64,000 bases of DNA from Helianthus annuus (Eukaryota > Streptophyta > Magnoliopsida > Asterales > Asteraceae): assembly GCF_002127325.2 (NCBI RefSeq), contig NC_035433.2:11088645-11152644 (forward strand). Direction: 5' to 3'. Positions 1 to 11,634 of this stretch are shown one piece after another; position 1 is the first letter of the stretch; each line of letters opens with the position of its first letter. The position numbers were made by a program, and so were the translations under genes. The notes under the pieces were generated by a model, which worked only from the letters and a program-made list of their open reading frames with translations, made no database searches and was not told the origin of the DNA.

Positions 1-469
1 GTAAGGATAAACATGGGAAGCCCCCATTAGTAATAAATATAATCATGGGAAACCCCCACTATTAGTACATACATACATAGGAAGCCCCCACTAAATGAAC
101 ATACGATTTTGCTATTCCGAACTTACTTTCTGTGAACTCGCTCAGCTAGTTGTTGACTCTCTGCTGCATGCCTTGCAGGACCTTAGGTACATTTGGAGCT
201 TGCACAGGGATGAGCAGGTCGTTGTGGAGCATGGATCGTGGATGCCATGTTAAACTTTATAACACTTGAACTTATTACATACATTAGGTTTTCATATTAT
301 GCTTCCGCTACTTAAACTACGTTTGGTTTGAACATCAATTGTATTGAGTTGGATTTTTATGAACTACTTTAATTATTATATGCTATGTTCAATATGATTG
401 GTGGCTTGATCCTGGTCATGTCACAGCTCCAAGCGGTGGTACTCCGCGTGTGGATTTTGGGGGTGTGAC
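1..469 (+). repeat. 3' part of a Ty3/Gypsy LTR (left end outside window)
   Basis: The segment ends in GGGGGTGTGACA at 458-469, the terminal pattern of the chromovirus LTRs elsewhere in this window (19415 on the minus strand, 36245, 38971, 40595). It abuts decayed gag sequence of element A with no leader between. The first 100 bases hold three imperfect copies of a short unit with core GGGAAGCCCCCA, at about 14, 48 and 80. It is either a solo LTR or the end of an element inserted in A; the 5' end and target duplication are not visible. Confidence 0.6.
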
Positions 470-1789
470 ACGGGAGAAGCTTGAAAGCCGACGTGCCAGA
501 CTCTCCTTTGACACACCATCAGATAAAAACAACACATGTTCTCACAAAGGTAACATTGATTCAGACTCGTTAACAATGTTCATGACTGCCCTGAGGCAGA
601 TGACACCCGAGGAAAGAGAGATGTTAGTGAAAGAGAGATGTTAGTGAAGGTAAAGGTAAAGACAACCAGGATGATGGCATGCTAAACAAACCCTACTTAC
701 CCAAGGATCTGGCTGAAGTCTCAAAGTTCACAAGGAGGATCGCTGAGGCCCCCATGCCTCCCAAGCTCAAACCTCCAGTCAACCTGGACAGGTACAACAG
801 TACCAAGGATTCAGAGGATCACCTGCATGCTTTTAGAGGCGCTGGCAAGGTAGGACGGTGGTCTATGCCCACATGGTGCCACATGTTTGTTCAAACACTT
901 ACTGAAGGATCCAGACTTTGGTTCGACAGCCTTCCGGCTCGGAGCATCGACAACTATGAAGAGTTAAGTGAGAAGTTCCTCAGGAACTTCAACTAATAAA
1001 GAAAAGTGATAAAAAATCCCAATGAAATCATGCACATCCGCCAAAAGGATAACGAACGGGTGGATCAGTATATGGAGAGGTTTATCAAGGAGAGTATGAA
1101 CATTAAGGGTGTCCCGGAGGTAATGAAGATTAGCAGTTTCATAAATGGATTGAAACACACCCAACTATGTGAGAAGCTGGGAGAAGAGTTCCCTGAGACC
1201 TTCAACGGCCTCATGGACAGGGTCAGAGCTTTCGTCAGGGGAAAGGACACTAGTAGCAATACAAGGAATTGGATCTCGCTCTAGAAAAACCACTCCGGCC
1301 CCCAAACCTCAAGAAAAAGGTACTCTCTATCCACGGAAACCTCTATATGATAAACTGCAGCATGGCAGGTCAAGGGCGACAAACTCTGCCTACAAGCCCT
1401 GAGGGAGGGGACCGGCTCCTTACTGTGATAGTTTTACCACCTTGACCAAGACCCCAAAGTGAAATATTAGCTACGGAAAGAGTTAAAAACTCCTTTCCTA
1501 ACCCCCCCCCCCAATTAAGCCAGGGCCGAAGGCTCACCCGAATGAATATTGTGAGTTTCACAAGGGCTTCAGCCATAAAACAGATGATTGCATGTATCTG
1601 AAGCGAGAAATTGAGTCGGCGGTGAAAACAGGAAAATTGGCTCACTTGGTAAAGGAAATAACGGAAGGAGGGGACAGGAAAGGAAGAGATGCCAGGGGAG
1701 GAGAACCGGACAGGGGATATGTAGACATGAAGAATACGATCCAACCAAGAGAGTTAAAGCACGGGTACTGGGGCCTTCAAGCTGCATGA
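470..1789 (+). pseudogene. Element A (Tat-lineage Ty3): gag remnant
   Basis: Gag would form the cytoplasmic particle and bind the element's RNA. Several frames carry it. At 679-996 lies the conserved gag core, including the residues WFDSLPARSI; at 1006-1284 it continues with DQYMERFIKE and SSFINGL; at about 1548-1640 comes a Tat-type zinc-finger region, CEFHKGFSHKTDDC. Stop codons after FLRNFN (about 994) and frame changes near 1280 and 1400 show it is dead. Lineage is assigned from the gag style and from the second RNase H downstream. It lies directly upstream of protease in the same orientation, as in an ordinary gag-pol order. Confidence 0.7.
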
Positions 1790-1813
1790 GGGCTCCAATA
1801 CTGATGACACATC

Positions 1814-2182
1814 TTGAAGAGCATGAGGTACAAAGACCCCCTTAACATTTCTACTATCATAGCCGGGTACAAGGTCGCCCAGATACACGTAGACGGGGGG
1901 AGTGGGGTAGAAGTGATCTACGAGCACTGTTTCTTGAGGTTCGACAGAGATGTACGAGATAGACTGGAGGAGGATTCCATACCCTTGGTGGGTTTCAATA
2001 ATAGCATCCCACACCCCCTGGGGAAGATCAGGCTACCCTTCACGGTGGGGGTAGGGGACCGGGTACGAACTATAGAGCTGACATTCACAGTGGTCCGAGC
2101 CCTATCCAAATATAATGCAATCCTGGGAAGACCAAGGATGGTGATCTCCAAGCCCAAGCCTCCACTCCTCATGGAGCCTTAG
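1814..2182 (+). pseudogene. Element A: retropepsin-like protease remnant
   Basis: An aspartic protease that would cut Gag-Pol. The active-site region reads HVDGGSGVEVIYEHCF, where the family usually has D-x-G-S/A-S, so a residue of the catalytic loop may be altered. A later ILGRP motif (about codon 108) matches the usual ILGR/ILGQ landmark of retropepsins. The open frame is 122 codons and stops at 2180-2182, before RT, whereas an active element would be open into RT. It follows the gag zinc finger directly. Confidence 0.65.
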
Positions 2183-2342
2183 TAATCCAAACTCTCCGAG
2201 GTTTAGCTTGGGTGAATCCTCATATGACGTCGTGTCATCGATCTCAAAAGAAGAAGCCGGGAGGAAACCCCAGGAAGAAGGAATAGAATAATGGGCTCTC
2301 AATGAAAGGTTCCTAGAATAGACGATAAAGGTAGGGAGGCAT

Positions 2343-3755
2343 TTGAGCGACAAGTGTAAAAGTGCACTCAAGGAGTTAATGCTCTTCAACATAGACGTCT
2401 TTGCATTTCAGCATGGGGACATGAGTGGGATCCCTCAGAGTTTAACGGAACACAGGCTTAATACCCATAGCTGGGTAAGGCCTGATAAACAAAAGAAGTG
2501 GGGCATGGGCCCCAACAAGAGGAGGGCTGCCTGCGAAGAGACAAGGAAACTCGTCAGCTGGGATAGTCAGGGAGGTCAGGTATCCTTCATGGATTGCTAA
2601 TCCAGTCATGGTCAGCAAGAAGTACAGAGGATGGAGAATGTGTATAGACTACAAGGATTTGAACAAAGTTTGTCCCAAGGACAACTACCCCCCCCCCCCC
2701 CCCCGGAGATAGATGTCCTGGTTTACTCTCTGGCCCAATAGCCTCTAAAGTGCTTTTTGGACGCATACAAGGGCTATCTTCAGACTCAGATGTCCTAGGA
2801 AGATGAGGAAAAGACAACCTTCATAACGGATGAAGGGACCTTCTACTACACCAAGATGCCCTTCAGGCTAAAGAATCTGGGGACTACATATCAGAGGGGA
2901 AGAAACCTGAAGGTATATGTAGACAACATTGTCATAAAAGCCTAATTGAGACGGCTATGCGAGAGGACATCACGGAAACATCTAGACCATGAAGGAGATT
3001 AATATGAAGCTGAACACTGGGAAGTGTTACTTCAGGTTAGAAAATGGAAAATTCCTAGCGGTGGTAGCCGTAAAAGGAGGGATCAAAGCAAATCCCGAGA
3101 AAACACAAGCAGTGGCTGAAATGCGATCCCCTAGGTCCTTGAAGGACGTCCAATAGTAAAACGACAAGTTGATAACACTCAATCATTTTTTGTCAAAAGA
3201 TGCAAACATGACCCTGCCCTTCATGAAGGTTTTGAAGGATTGTCTCCAAACAAACAAGTTCAGATGGACTCCCGAGGCTAAAGTAGCCTTCCAGGAGATG
3301 AAAGAACTCATGTGCAAGCTTCCGACCCTGGCCACCCTCGTACTCGGGGAGGACCTGTTTCTATATTTGTCAATATCCAAGACCACAATCAGCGCCGTAA
3401 TGTTGGTAGAAAAAGAGGAAAAACAGATTCCCATATACTTCATCAATAGGATGCTTAAAGGCCTGGGGGAACGATACCTCCCCTGGAGAAGCTAACTTTA
3501 GCACTAGTTTTTGCTTCCAGGAGACTCATGAGATACTTCCAAGCACATAAGGTCATCTTGCTCACAGACCAACCCCTTTAGAAAGTGTTAAGGAGACCTG
3601 AGCTCTCCGGTCGCCTAGCCAAATGGGCTATAGAATTGGGGAACATGCTTTAGATACAAAACAAGAACTTCAGTAAAGGGTCAGGTCTTGGTGGATTTCT
3701 TGGCAGAGGTCCTGGAGGAGGAAGAGAGGGAACTTCTTAAGTGGAAATAAACAGA
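2343..3755 (+). pseudogene. Element A: reverse transcriptase and first RNase H, broken
   Basis: RT would copy the element RNA into DNA and RNase H would degrade the template. RT pieces are scattered over frames: an N-terminal stretch at 2343-2470, and near 2632-2690 the motif WRMCIDYKDLNK. A run of C at about 2690-2704 disrupts the frame. Near 2910 a decayed YVDNIV replaces the usual catalytic x-x-D-D, so the active site is lost. RNase H follows at 3169-3495 with KFRWTPEAKVAFQEMK (connection region) and a core in which the expected catalytic D appears replaced (LYLSISK). Multiple stops make it non-functional. Confidence 0.65.
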
Positions 3756-3780
3756 GGAACGAGAGAAAAGAAAAGATGAG

Positions 3781-4485
3781 GAGGAAGTGTGGAAGCTGTA
3801 CACTGATGGAGCCTCTAGTGAAAAGGGAAACGGAGCCGGGGTCACTCTCGTGAGCCCCGAAGGGATCGAGTTGACCTATGTCATCCAGATAGACTTCGAT
3901 AACACCAACAACACAGCTAAGTATGAGCCACTCTTGGCAGGGTTAAGATTGGCTAGAAAAATGAAAATAAAGGATGTGGATGCCAACACGGACTCCCCGT
4001 TGGTGGTAAAACAATACAATGGAGAACACGATGCGACGGACAGCTAAATGGCACAGTATGTAACCAAGGTAAAGGAACTAGCCGGGACCTTCAATAGCTT
4101 CCGACTTGAATACGTTCCCCAAGGGAAGAGCAGAAAGGCTGATGCCCTTAGAAAATTGGCCTCGGTGGCATTCGACCACCTGGCTAAGGAGGTGAAGGTG
4201 GAGGTCCTGACTTCCCCTTCCATCGCATACGTAGAAGCAGTTGTAGTTGATAGAACTGGGGAATCCTGGATGATCCCCATCATAAAATTACTGAGGGACG
4301 GGGTCCCCCTAGAAGATGAATGGCCATCTCGAAAGGTAAGAGTAAAAGCTCTCCAATGTGAGCTTATTGACGGAGAACTCTACCGCAAGTCATACCTAGG
4401 GTCCTCCTTAAAGTGTGTGGATAAGGAAGAGGCAAAATATGTGATACAAAAAATACACGAAGGGATTTACAGGATGCACTCGTGA
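3781..4485 (+). pseudogene. Element A: second (archaeal-like) RNase H and start of integrase
   Basis: Two adjacent frames, 3787-4047 and 4048-4485, joined at a stop (TAA at 4045-4047). The first begins with WKLYTDGASSEKGNGAG, then carries acidic residues in a second-RNase-H layout (AKYEPLLAGL; ANTDSPLVV). The extra RNase H after the ordinary one is a known hallmark of the Tat/Ogre lineage of Ty3 elements. The second frame ends in the integrase N-terminal region (ELIDGELYRKSYLGSSLKCV). Much better preserved than the RT upstream. Confidence 0.75.
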
Positions 4486-5018
4486 CCGAAGACGGTCGTA
4501 GAAAAGGCCTTGAATGCTGGAAGAAATCAAGAACTGTGACAACTGTCCAATCCATGCCCCCATAACTCATCGCCACAAGCATCCCATGGTCCCCGTTTCA
4601 ACATCTTGGCTATTCCAAAAGTAGACCATAGATATCATCGGACCATTCCCGGAAGGTTCGGGTGGGGTAAAATTCGTCATGGTAGCTATTGACTACTTCA
4701 CCAAATGGGTTGAGGCCTAGCCTTTGGCAAAAATTACGGGAGAACAAATGAAAAGATTCGTCATAGACAACATTATCTGCTGGTTTGGAATACCGTTGGA
4801 ACTGGTCAGTGACATTGGTATTCAATTTGTAGGGAAACCCTTCAAACCTTGGTGTGAGCAGATGCACATACGACAGGTTTTCATGTCGGTCACCCACGCT
4901 CAAAGTAACGGGTTAGTAGAAAGGGCCAATCAGAGTGTAATCAGGGGGACGAAAGGAAGGTTAGGACGGAAAAAAAGGCTGGTTGGAAGAATTACCATAC
5001 GTCCTCGGGGCTTACAGG
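4486..5018 (+). pseudogene. Element A: integrase, N-terminal part (split by element B)
   Basis: Integrase would insert the cDNA. Recognisable parts are a zinc-binding relic near 4530-4570 (CDNCPIH), the catalytic core with IDYFTKWVEA near 4690, and at 4724-4960 a frame with LVSDIGIQFVGKPF (D of the DDE triad; usually SDNGxQF) and SVTHAQSNGLVERANQ, which ends in the catalytic E. Coding sense runs to the residues for PYVLGAYR at 5018, where element B starts. The rest of the protein resumes at 24888, after the second copy of the acagg target duplication. Confidence 0.8.
5014..5018. repeat. Target site duplication of element B, left copy (acagg)
   Basis: ACAGG here and at 24883-24887 flank TGATG...CATCA, the ends of element B. 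The integrase reading of element A continues in sense across the two copies, which fixes the insertion point. Confidence 0.9.
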
Positions 5019-6531
5019 TGATGACTTTCGTGAGCGTAAATCAAAAACATATTTAACCTAGATCGCTAGGGTAAGCAGGGTATCAAATCCAGAGGAGTCT
5101 GGTGGAAAGCGTTATGAATTAATATATATTAACTAATTGCAAAAATACAAAATCAGTTTGTTTGGTTGTTTGATTAACTAAGAATTACTAAGAAAACAAG
5201 TTGTAAACAGTTGGAGGAAACAATGGTTCCTCCTGATTTTAGATTCAAAGCCAACTCCAGTTATGTGTTCAAATATGACAATCACATAGGCATGATTGTT
5301 TAATTCAATTAGACAGTTGTGGTTATCTAAAGACTACTTACTTCGTTTGCAAAACAACAGAAGGTTATCATATAGTTAATCAACTGCAATTACCAACCCT
5401 AATCCTTATCAAATATATCCCAATTACTAGAACTCTCGGAAATTGAATGAATCGGAAATAAAGATTAAATAAAAGCAATCGTTACAACTAATCAGTCAAA
5501 TCAATAGGTAAAAATCATCGAATGCTTAGATTACCAATGTTCACAAAATAGTTTAAACACATAAAATAAGTTAACTTACAAGAATCCTCCACCTGGAGGA
5601 AACCATTAAAAAGACTAGCCGCTCATTGTGGTTGAGTGATCTTCACAGGCTTGATTAATAATTAAAATCACCATATTCATTATAATATAATATAAAGAAT
5701 TATGATAAATTTAATAAAAATCTTGATGTGATGTTTTTGTTGACCTCCCCTCCTTCACGTGATTATGAATGTACCTTTTTTTCCTGTTGACATCGTGTGC
5801 CTCCCAGCCCTAAGAGTCTGCCGCTAATATGATGTTGTTGCCAATTAATATTGGTGATGTTGATGATTGATATTTATGATTCAATCCCCCCTCCAAAATC
5901 AATGCTCTCCTTTTCTTTTATTAGGGTATTGTGATAATGAAGCTAAGCCCTCCACATGATGATGATGTCTTGTTGACTGTTTGGTCCCATGTGATCCCTC
6001 TTGCCGCCTCCAAGATGTGTACGTACCCTAGGTGTTTTTTCTTTTTTTACCCAATTAATTTCCCTCTTCAAATAACATGTGCGCCGCATTTTAAGATCCA
6101 TCGTAGGCTACGTTTTTTGGCCGTAAGCTACGTTAGAAACCTACTGTTACTTTTTGTTTGCTTATAGATGTCAACCGTAAGTTACGTTTACGGATCGTAG
6201 CCTACGTTTTGATCTGCTGGAAACAAACATTGCATGCATCTCAACTTTCAAATTATTACCCACAAGCCCTTGGACTTCATTCTTTCACGTTTCGTACACA
6301 TTTGAGCTATCTCTTAGACCCGAAACCTCTACCGAATAATGTGATTCACTTGATTATTATTCCTTACTTGTTCTGTTCATCCCTAAGCATTCCAATTTAA
6401 CCGAATTAAGCGATTAACCTGTGACATAACAACTATACGTAGTTATCACATTCACGTCTTGTTATCACTTGAAATGCCATAAAACACACGATATAACACA
6501 CTTAAACACTCGGGTTTCACACTCTCCATCA
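5019..6531 (-). repeat. Element B 3' LTR (1513 bp)
   Basis: Matches 23639-24882 over its right 1.25 kb with many point differences; the left 260 bases (5019-5278) have no partner in the other copy. It contains three perfect 11-base palindromes, CGTAGGCTACG (6102), CGTAAGTTACG (6176) and CGTAGCCTACG (6196). Small plus-strand frames near 5931-6400 are not coding. An AT-rich stretch near 5675-5700 could hold the TATA box on the minus strand. Confidence 0.8.
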
Positions 6532-8179
6532 CATCCCCACACTTGTCTTTGATTGTCCTCAAGCAACCATCACAAACATTACTCACCTTATTAACAAATC
6601 ACCATTGAATCCCTTATCGTATTAGCAATTTAGGGTCCCAAGTCATACCCGTCCCATAGACTGACACAATCGAGGTTGACAATCCGACAGTTAGATAATA
6701 TATCTTCGAAAGAACTTTAAGACTTGCCTAGCTAAAACTAACATGCTTATGATACTACACACATGCCACACGCCCCTCACAATAATCACTCCTCTTAGTT
6801 TTATCAAGACTAGCATGTAATGTGCTAGTGTATATTTCACTCAAAACCAAATATGCGACCTTGCAATCATAAGCTTTTATAGCAATCACACGTCCACTGT
6901 ATCAAATAACGTCGCACATATCAAAAGGACTTTCTAGTTTTGGGTTAAGGGGTAATGGTAAGGAAATATTTTTAGATTTTTTATATGTATATGGGGAAAA
7001 CAAAAATATACCAAACCATGACAACTTTATTCATAACAATTACTAACACTTGGGCTATTTTCGACCCATAACACGAACATAATAATGATTTTTGTTTTTG
7101 TTTTTCTTTCATTTCTCTTTTTTTCTTTTTTTAATAACAAACTTCTAAACGCACTTATTATTCATGGTTGGTATTTCAAATGGGTCACATGAGGTGTAAC
7201 AAACGAAAGGTACAAGGCTCCACATGGTTTACTAGGAAAGGATGGATAAACAATCAACAGATAGAACAATGAAGGGATCTTAATGCCTTTATCATGTATA
7301 TGCATACGCTAAACCACAGTCTCAACATGTATCAAACCACATAACTTCTCACAAAAAGCAACATACAGCCTACTTTCAACAAATGAACATTTATTGTAAA
7401 TTCAACTATCACTTCTAGTAGGCTCAAATATCTCACAGAATGAAAGGAATATGGATTGCCAACACATAGCATTTGTAATTCCTAAAGCATATTACCCCTA
7501 GTTAGGCATCTCTTCTCAACTATTCTCTAAAAACCTGTCAGAAATACTCTCATGAAACTTAAAGGGATAACCATGACTAGGGATCTAAGTTTGTTTAATA
7601 TCAGTAGGAACCCTTTAGCATTTGAAAATGTTGGTTTTCATGAAGTTCAAGCATACTTGAGACAAAAATTTTTCAATTTTAGCCCAATTTAAGCAATTCA
7701 AGCATTTAATATCAATCCAAGCATTTAATATCATCAATCCTACCAACCCTCTCTCGAGTTACCGCATCCCCACACTTGGGATACATTGTCCCCAAATGTA
7801 TAGTGCAATTTATAATCTCAACTCGAGAGATACCACCCACAAACCATGAACGGCTAACACCTAGACGAATCGACACATAAAACTACTCCTAACACAAAGT
7901 TTCACACCACCAAATACACGAATAAAAATAAAGTAAAGGATAGAGAGACACATGAACCTGATCATCCAATCAGCAAGTGTCTGTAGCGGTGCGGCAACTA
8001 TGTTCGGACAGGAACGTAAGCTCCTCTTGAATTTTCTGATATCTCATCGGGGATGTTACCAAACATCCCCACACTTGAATCATTGCATCCGCGGGGAGTA
8101 AACATAGTAACCAACCAAAACAGAACACACACCAAAACAAAACAACAAATACAATACTCTACATCCTCGGGCTGCCTCC
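6532..8179 (-). other. Element B 3' noncoding region with three polypurine-tract copies
   Basis: No convincing gene lies in these 1.65 kb. The exact 14-mer CATCCCCACACTTG (minus strand CAAGTGTGGGGATG) occurs at 6532-6545, directly against the LTR as a polypurine tract should be, and again at 7765-7778 and 8064-8077. A 60-codon minus-strand frame at 7998-8179 has one hydrophobic run (CICCFVLVCVLFWLVTMF), which might be a relic of an env-like tail, but that is weak. The region ends at the truncated LTR of element C. Confidence 0.6.
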
Positions 8180-10171
8180 TGTGACGTACCAGGATCCAAG
8201 CCACCAATCACATTGAACTAATAACAAATATTTAAATAAAACATTCAATTCTTTTCATTACATAATTCCCAGTCATAAGTTAAAACCAAAGTAAACGTTC
8301 AGCGGAAGCATAATGTAAATTGTTAATCAGTTGTTTCAAAACAAGTGTTCATAACCAACAAAACAAGTATCCAAGAGTCTCGACCCATGACCACTCCAGC
8401 ACTCCCAGATAGCAAGTCCGTTACTAAGAATCTAACGACCTGCAAGCATGCAGACAAGTGTGTTAGACGACACTGGTGAGTTCAAAGTTTGTTAACACGT
8501 TTTAATTACCAGATATAAGTACAAAACAATTCAATAATTGATGTTGTTAATAACTCGATTACCGCAGATGGCTCCAGATTATTTGCCCTATTCCCCAAAG
8601 CCTCTATCAAAGCAATGCTCAAGATTGGGGTCATTAGTTCACTCCCGACCTCCTCGTTGCGGTGTAAGGGTGCCAAACCTAAATAGCGCTATTAACTAAT
8701 ACCCCGTTGCCTTCCCGGCAACAATCAGTAGAAGAGACTTAAGTGATAGATATGAGTGTATTAACCAACATCCCAATAACCCGACATTCCTCCCCGGAAC
8801 GTTTACCAGATGTCCCTCCCTGGAACGCATGCTTGGAAAAAGAGCAGTAAACTCACATTGGTTTGCTCGGTATGATTAGTTACTTGTTCACAATTAATGA
8901 GTCAAATCCTATGGCATTCATGTATACGTAATCAGTTTATATTCACATGGTTCATGTATAAGTCGTAATCGTTTTGTGCATTCAAAGCAGCGATCACCAA
9001 GTCACACATTGCAGCTATTCAAGGTCATGCAAATTCACATCTCATATGCAAGTTTCATATTAGCACATAACAGTTAATTGTGCCATTCATATAAAAATCA
9101 ATTTATATTTCCACAATCATAACTAACATCCTTAACAAGCATTAACATAGTCATTCAATAACATGCTCATTCTAGACCACAGTCTGTTGATCAGGGCGAC
9201 GAAACATCAAGATATTTCGTCGATATGGAGGTGGCGAAATACCAAGGTATTTCCTCGACATGCTGTGTGACGAAACACTAAGGTGTTTCATCGATAGGGT
9301 ATTTCGTGAGGAGGGGACTTTCGTCGTCAAACACAACAGTTAATCATGCACACACAGAAACCCTAATTGCCACTGTTCCGTTCATGCCGAAACTATTAAT
9401 TGCAATCATCACTTAATCATCCCAATCATCAATTAATCATGAACACACACACTATTCAAAATCCAGTTTCTCATCCCACATTTAGATCACAACAACAGTT
9501 GATTTGTATCCTTAGATCATCAACAGTTTAAGCATACTAGTTCTAGATCTACCATACTATGCTTACGAATGCAATTCTAGCGAAGATCTTATGAACACAT
9601 TAACACATAACCATACAATTAGCACAAGAAGAGAATCCCGACGAGTAACAATTGGGACATACTAACCGGTTACGAGATGAAACTAGCGAGAGCTTCGAGA
9701 GGGATGATTGTCGTCAGGTGCAAGGGAGAGAATAATAGTGTTTTAGGGTTTCCATGAGTTCGTTATATATACATACGACGTGAACAGGGCCGGCCACAAC
9801 TGGGCTTTGAGGATAACTGGGCCGTAGGTGACGAAAGACCCCAAACCCGTCTTTCGTCGAGTCCTTTGTGACGAAAGACTCATCTTTCGTCGAGTCCTTT
9901 GTGACGAAAGACTCATCTTTCGTCGAGTCCTTTGTGACGAAAGACTCATCTTTCGTCGACCCATATTTCATCAAGTAGAGTTATGATGAAAGGGTTTGCC
10001 AATATGTCAGTAAAGGTTCTTATTGAATGCTAACATCTCAAAACCACCATGAACTTATATTTATAACATTTTTAAAATAACATACATGACACAATTTGCA
10101 ACGAGATATAAAATAGGATTGTAAAACAGGTGACGCGAAAAGGAAAAGTCTTGAAATCTTGGGTTGTCACA
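8180..10171 (-). repeat. Element C 3' LTR (1992 bp, outer end truncated)
   Basis: Homologous to 19415-20660. It lacks the outer ~45 bases of that copy (19415-19460) but keeps about 726 bases (8449-9174) missing there. It ends GGTTGTCACA at 10171, next to a polypurine tract. Four inverted repeats lie at 9830-9957, upstream (minus strand) of a TATA-like TATATATAAC at about 9763-9772. Minus-strand frames reading KDESFVT repeatedly are products of this array and not genes. Confidence 0.85.
9830..9957 (-). promoter_or_regulatory. Array of four hairpins upstream of the TATA box in element C LTR
   Basis: The first hairpin has 10-base arms, GACGAAAGAC (9830) and GTCTTTCGTC (9849). Three more have 9-base arms, GACGAAAGA and TCTTTCGTC around a CTCA loop, at 9870-9891, 9903-9924 and 9936-9957, a 33-base period. 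The other LTR (from 20387) has only one complete and one decayed unit. Looser GACGAAA...TTTCGTC pairs lie at 9197-9300. Position suggests a U3 promoter element; function is inferred. Confidence 0.7.
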
Positions 10172-10186
10172 TCATCCCCAACTTGA
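10172..10186 (-). other. Element C polypurine tract
   Basis: On the minus strand TCAAGTTGGGGATGA immediately precedes the LTR start TGTGACAACCC, the expected plus-strand DNA priming site. Confidence 0.7.
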
Positions 10187-10268
10187 AAGAAATTTCGTCC
10201 TGAAATTCACTAGTTGAATCAGATTTAGACTTGTCAGCTGGGAATAAATGAGGGTACTTGAGCTTCAT

Positions 10269-10838
10269 CTAATCCTCGCGTTCCCATGTGAACTCCGGTC
10301 CACGTCTTGAGTTCCAACGAACTCTCACAATCGGAATCCTGCTATGCTTGCGGACTTTGACTTCCCGATCCATAATCTCTATTGGTTCTTCGACGAACTG
10401 CAACTTGTCGTCAATCTTCAATTCTTGAAACGGTATCACAAGTGTTTCATCGGACAAACACTTCTTTAGCTGAGAGACATAGAAGACATCATGGACGTTA
10501 CCTAACTCAGCAGGTAACTCTAACTTGTAGGCCACTTTACCAACTCGCTCCAGAATTTTGAATGGCCCTACATAACGAGGGTTAAGCTTGCCGCGTTTTC
10601 CAAAACGAACCACATCCTTCCAGGGTGAGACCCTCAACATAACACGATCATTAACTGCGAACTCCAAAGGTTTTCTACGCTTATCGGCGTAGCTTTTCTG
10701 ACGATCACGCGCGGCCGCCATACGATTCCTGATCTGAACAATTTTCTCTGAGGTTTCAAGTATAAGTTTCGGGCCTGTAATCTGGCTATCACCCATCTCA
10801 GCCCAACAGAGAGGGTAACGACATTTCCATCCGTACAA
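10269..10838 (-). pseudogene. Element C: integrase C-terminal half with chromodomain-like tail
   Basis: A 189-codon frame. The first third covers the end of the integrase region ([12 protein letters not shown]; usual YGRKCR-P). The [19 protein letters not shown] segment is the C-terminal DNA-binding fold. The last ~45 residues ([19 protein letters not shown], then VRVRWN and TWERED) resemble the chromodomain that directs chromovirus integration to heterochromatin. A TAG codon ends the frame at WERED; the sense continues beyond as MKLKYPHL, so about 30 residues are lost. It is the last pol domain before the polypurine tract. Confidence 0.8.
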
Positions 10839-11232
10839 TGCTTCGAATGGAGCTGCCTGGATACTGGTATGTTAGCTGTTGTTATAAGAAAACTCTATCA
10901 AAGCAAGTGTTTCTCCCAATCCTTGCCCAAATCAATCACACAAGCCCGCAGCATGTCTTCAAGTGTCTGGATGGTTCATTCACTTTGACCATCCATCTGC
11001 AGGTGATAAACAGTAATCATGTCGAGACGCGAGCCGAATGATTTGTGCATCGACTGCCACAAATCTGAGATAAAACGTGGGTCACGGTCAGAAATAATAG
11101 AGGTCGGCACCCCGTGGCTAGAAACCACCTCCTTAAGATAAACAACAGCTAATTGCGAGAACTTATCCGTTTCCTTGATAGCTAGAAAGTGCGCTGAGTT
11201 CGTGAGACGATCAACGATCACCTAAATGGTAT
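10839..11232 (-). pseudogene. Element C: integrase catalytic core
   Basis: The best frame (10976-11221) reads MIVDRLTNSAHFLAIKE, with the first catalytic D, then ISDRDPRFISDLWQ (second D) and LQMDGQSE, which supplies the catalytic E. So the DDE triad is present. Just after GQSE a stop replaces the usual R, and the next 45 codons (LEDMLRACVIDLGKDWE) lie across stops and frame changes before the C-terminal half. It continues the integrase begun at 11335-11586. Confidence 0.8.
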
Positions 11233-11334
11233 CATTTCCGTTTTGAGTTCTAGTAGTCCAGTGACAAAATCCATAGCAATCTGCTCCCATTTCCCCTTGG
11301 GTATTCCTGGTTGTTGAAGCAATCCAGACGGTTT

Positions 11335-11586
11335 CTAGTATTCTACCTTGACCTTTGAACACGTCAAGCATTTACTAACATACGTCGCGATGTGAGCTTT
11401 CATCTTCGGCCACCAATACATGACTTTGAGGTCCTGATACATCTTATCCGAACCCGGGTGAACAGAGTATCGAGACTTGTGTGCTTCGTCCATCACAAGC
11501 TCTCTAAGGTTACCAAACTGAGGGATCCATACACACTCCATGAAGTAGAGAATACCATCCGATCTCTCCATAAGTCGTTTTTCCAT
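11335..11586 (-). pseudogene. Element C: integrase zinc-binding domain
   Basis: A frame of 83 codons with the H-H-C-C zinc site: DEAHKSRYSVHPGSDKMYQD gives two histidines and YVSKCLTCSKVKVEY gives the cysteine pair CLTC. WWPKMKAHIATYV between them is typical of Ty3 integrases. It ends in a stop at 11335, where the family would continue KPSGLLQQP; that sense is visible in the next frame at about 11300-11330. Confidence 0.8.
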
Positions 11587-11634
11587 GCCCCTTAAGTATT
11601 CTGCTTCAATGTTTTCTTCTTTTAATTCTTCTGT

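Noticed and set aside
2690..2704. C run, and similar runs at 1501, 26390, 26755 and 29625, as quadruplex signals
   Set aside because: Single homopolymer tracts without the repeated spaced pattern; likely slippage or read error.
5931..6400. Plus-strand frames of 78-80 codons in the LTR of B (also at 24511-24753)
   Set aside because: They lie inside LTR sequence, opposite to the element's sense, and have no protein character.
7998..8207. Env-like or membrane protein at the 3' end of element B
   Set aside because: Only one hydrophobic run in a 69-codon frame that starts inside the neighbouring LTR of element C.
9714..9974. Minus-strand frames with repeated KDESFVT or RRKMSLSSQ peptides
   Set aside because: They are translations of the 33-base hairpin array in the LTR of element C, open in two frames at once, and not a repeat protein.
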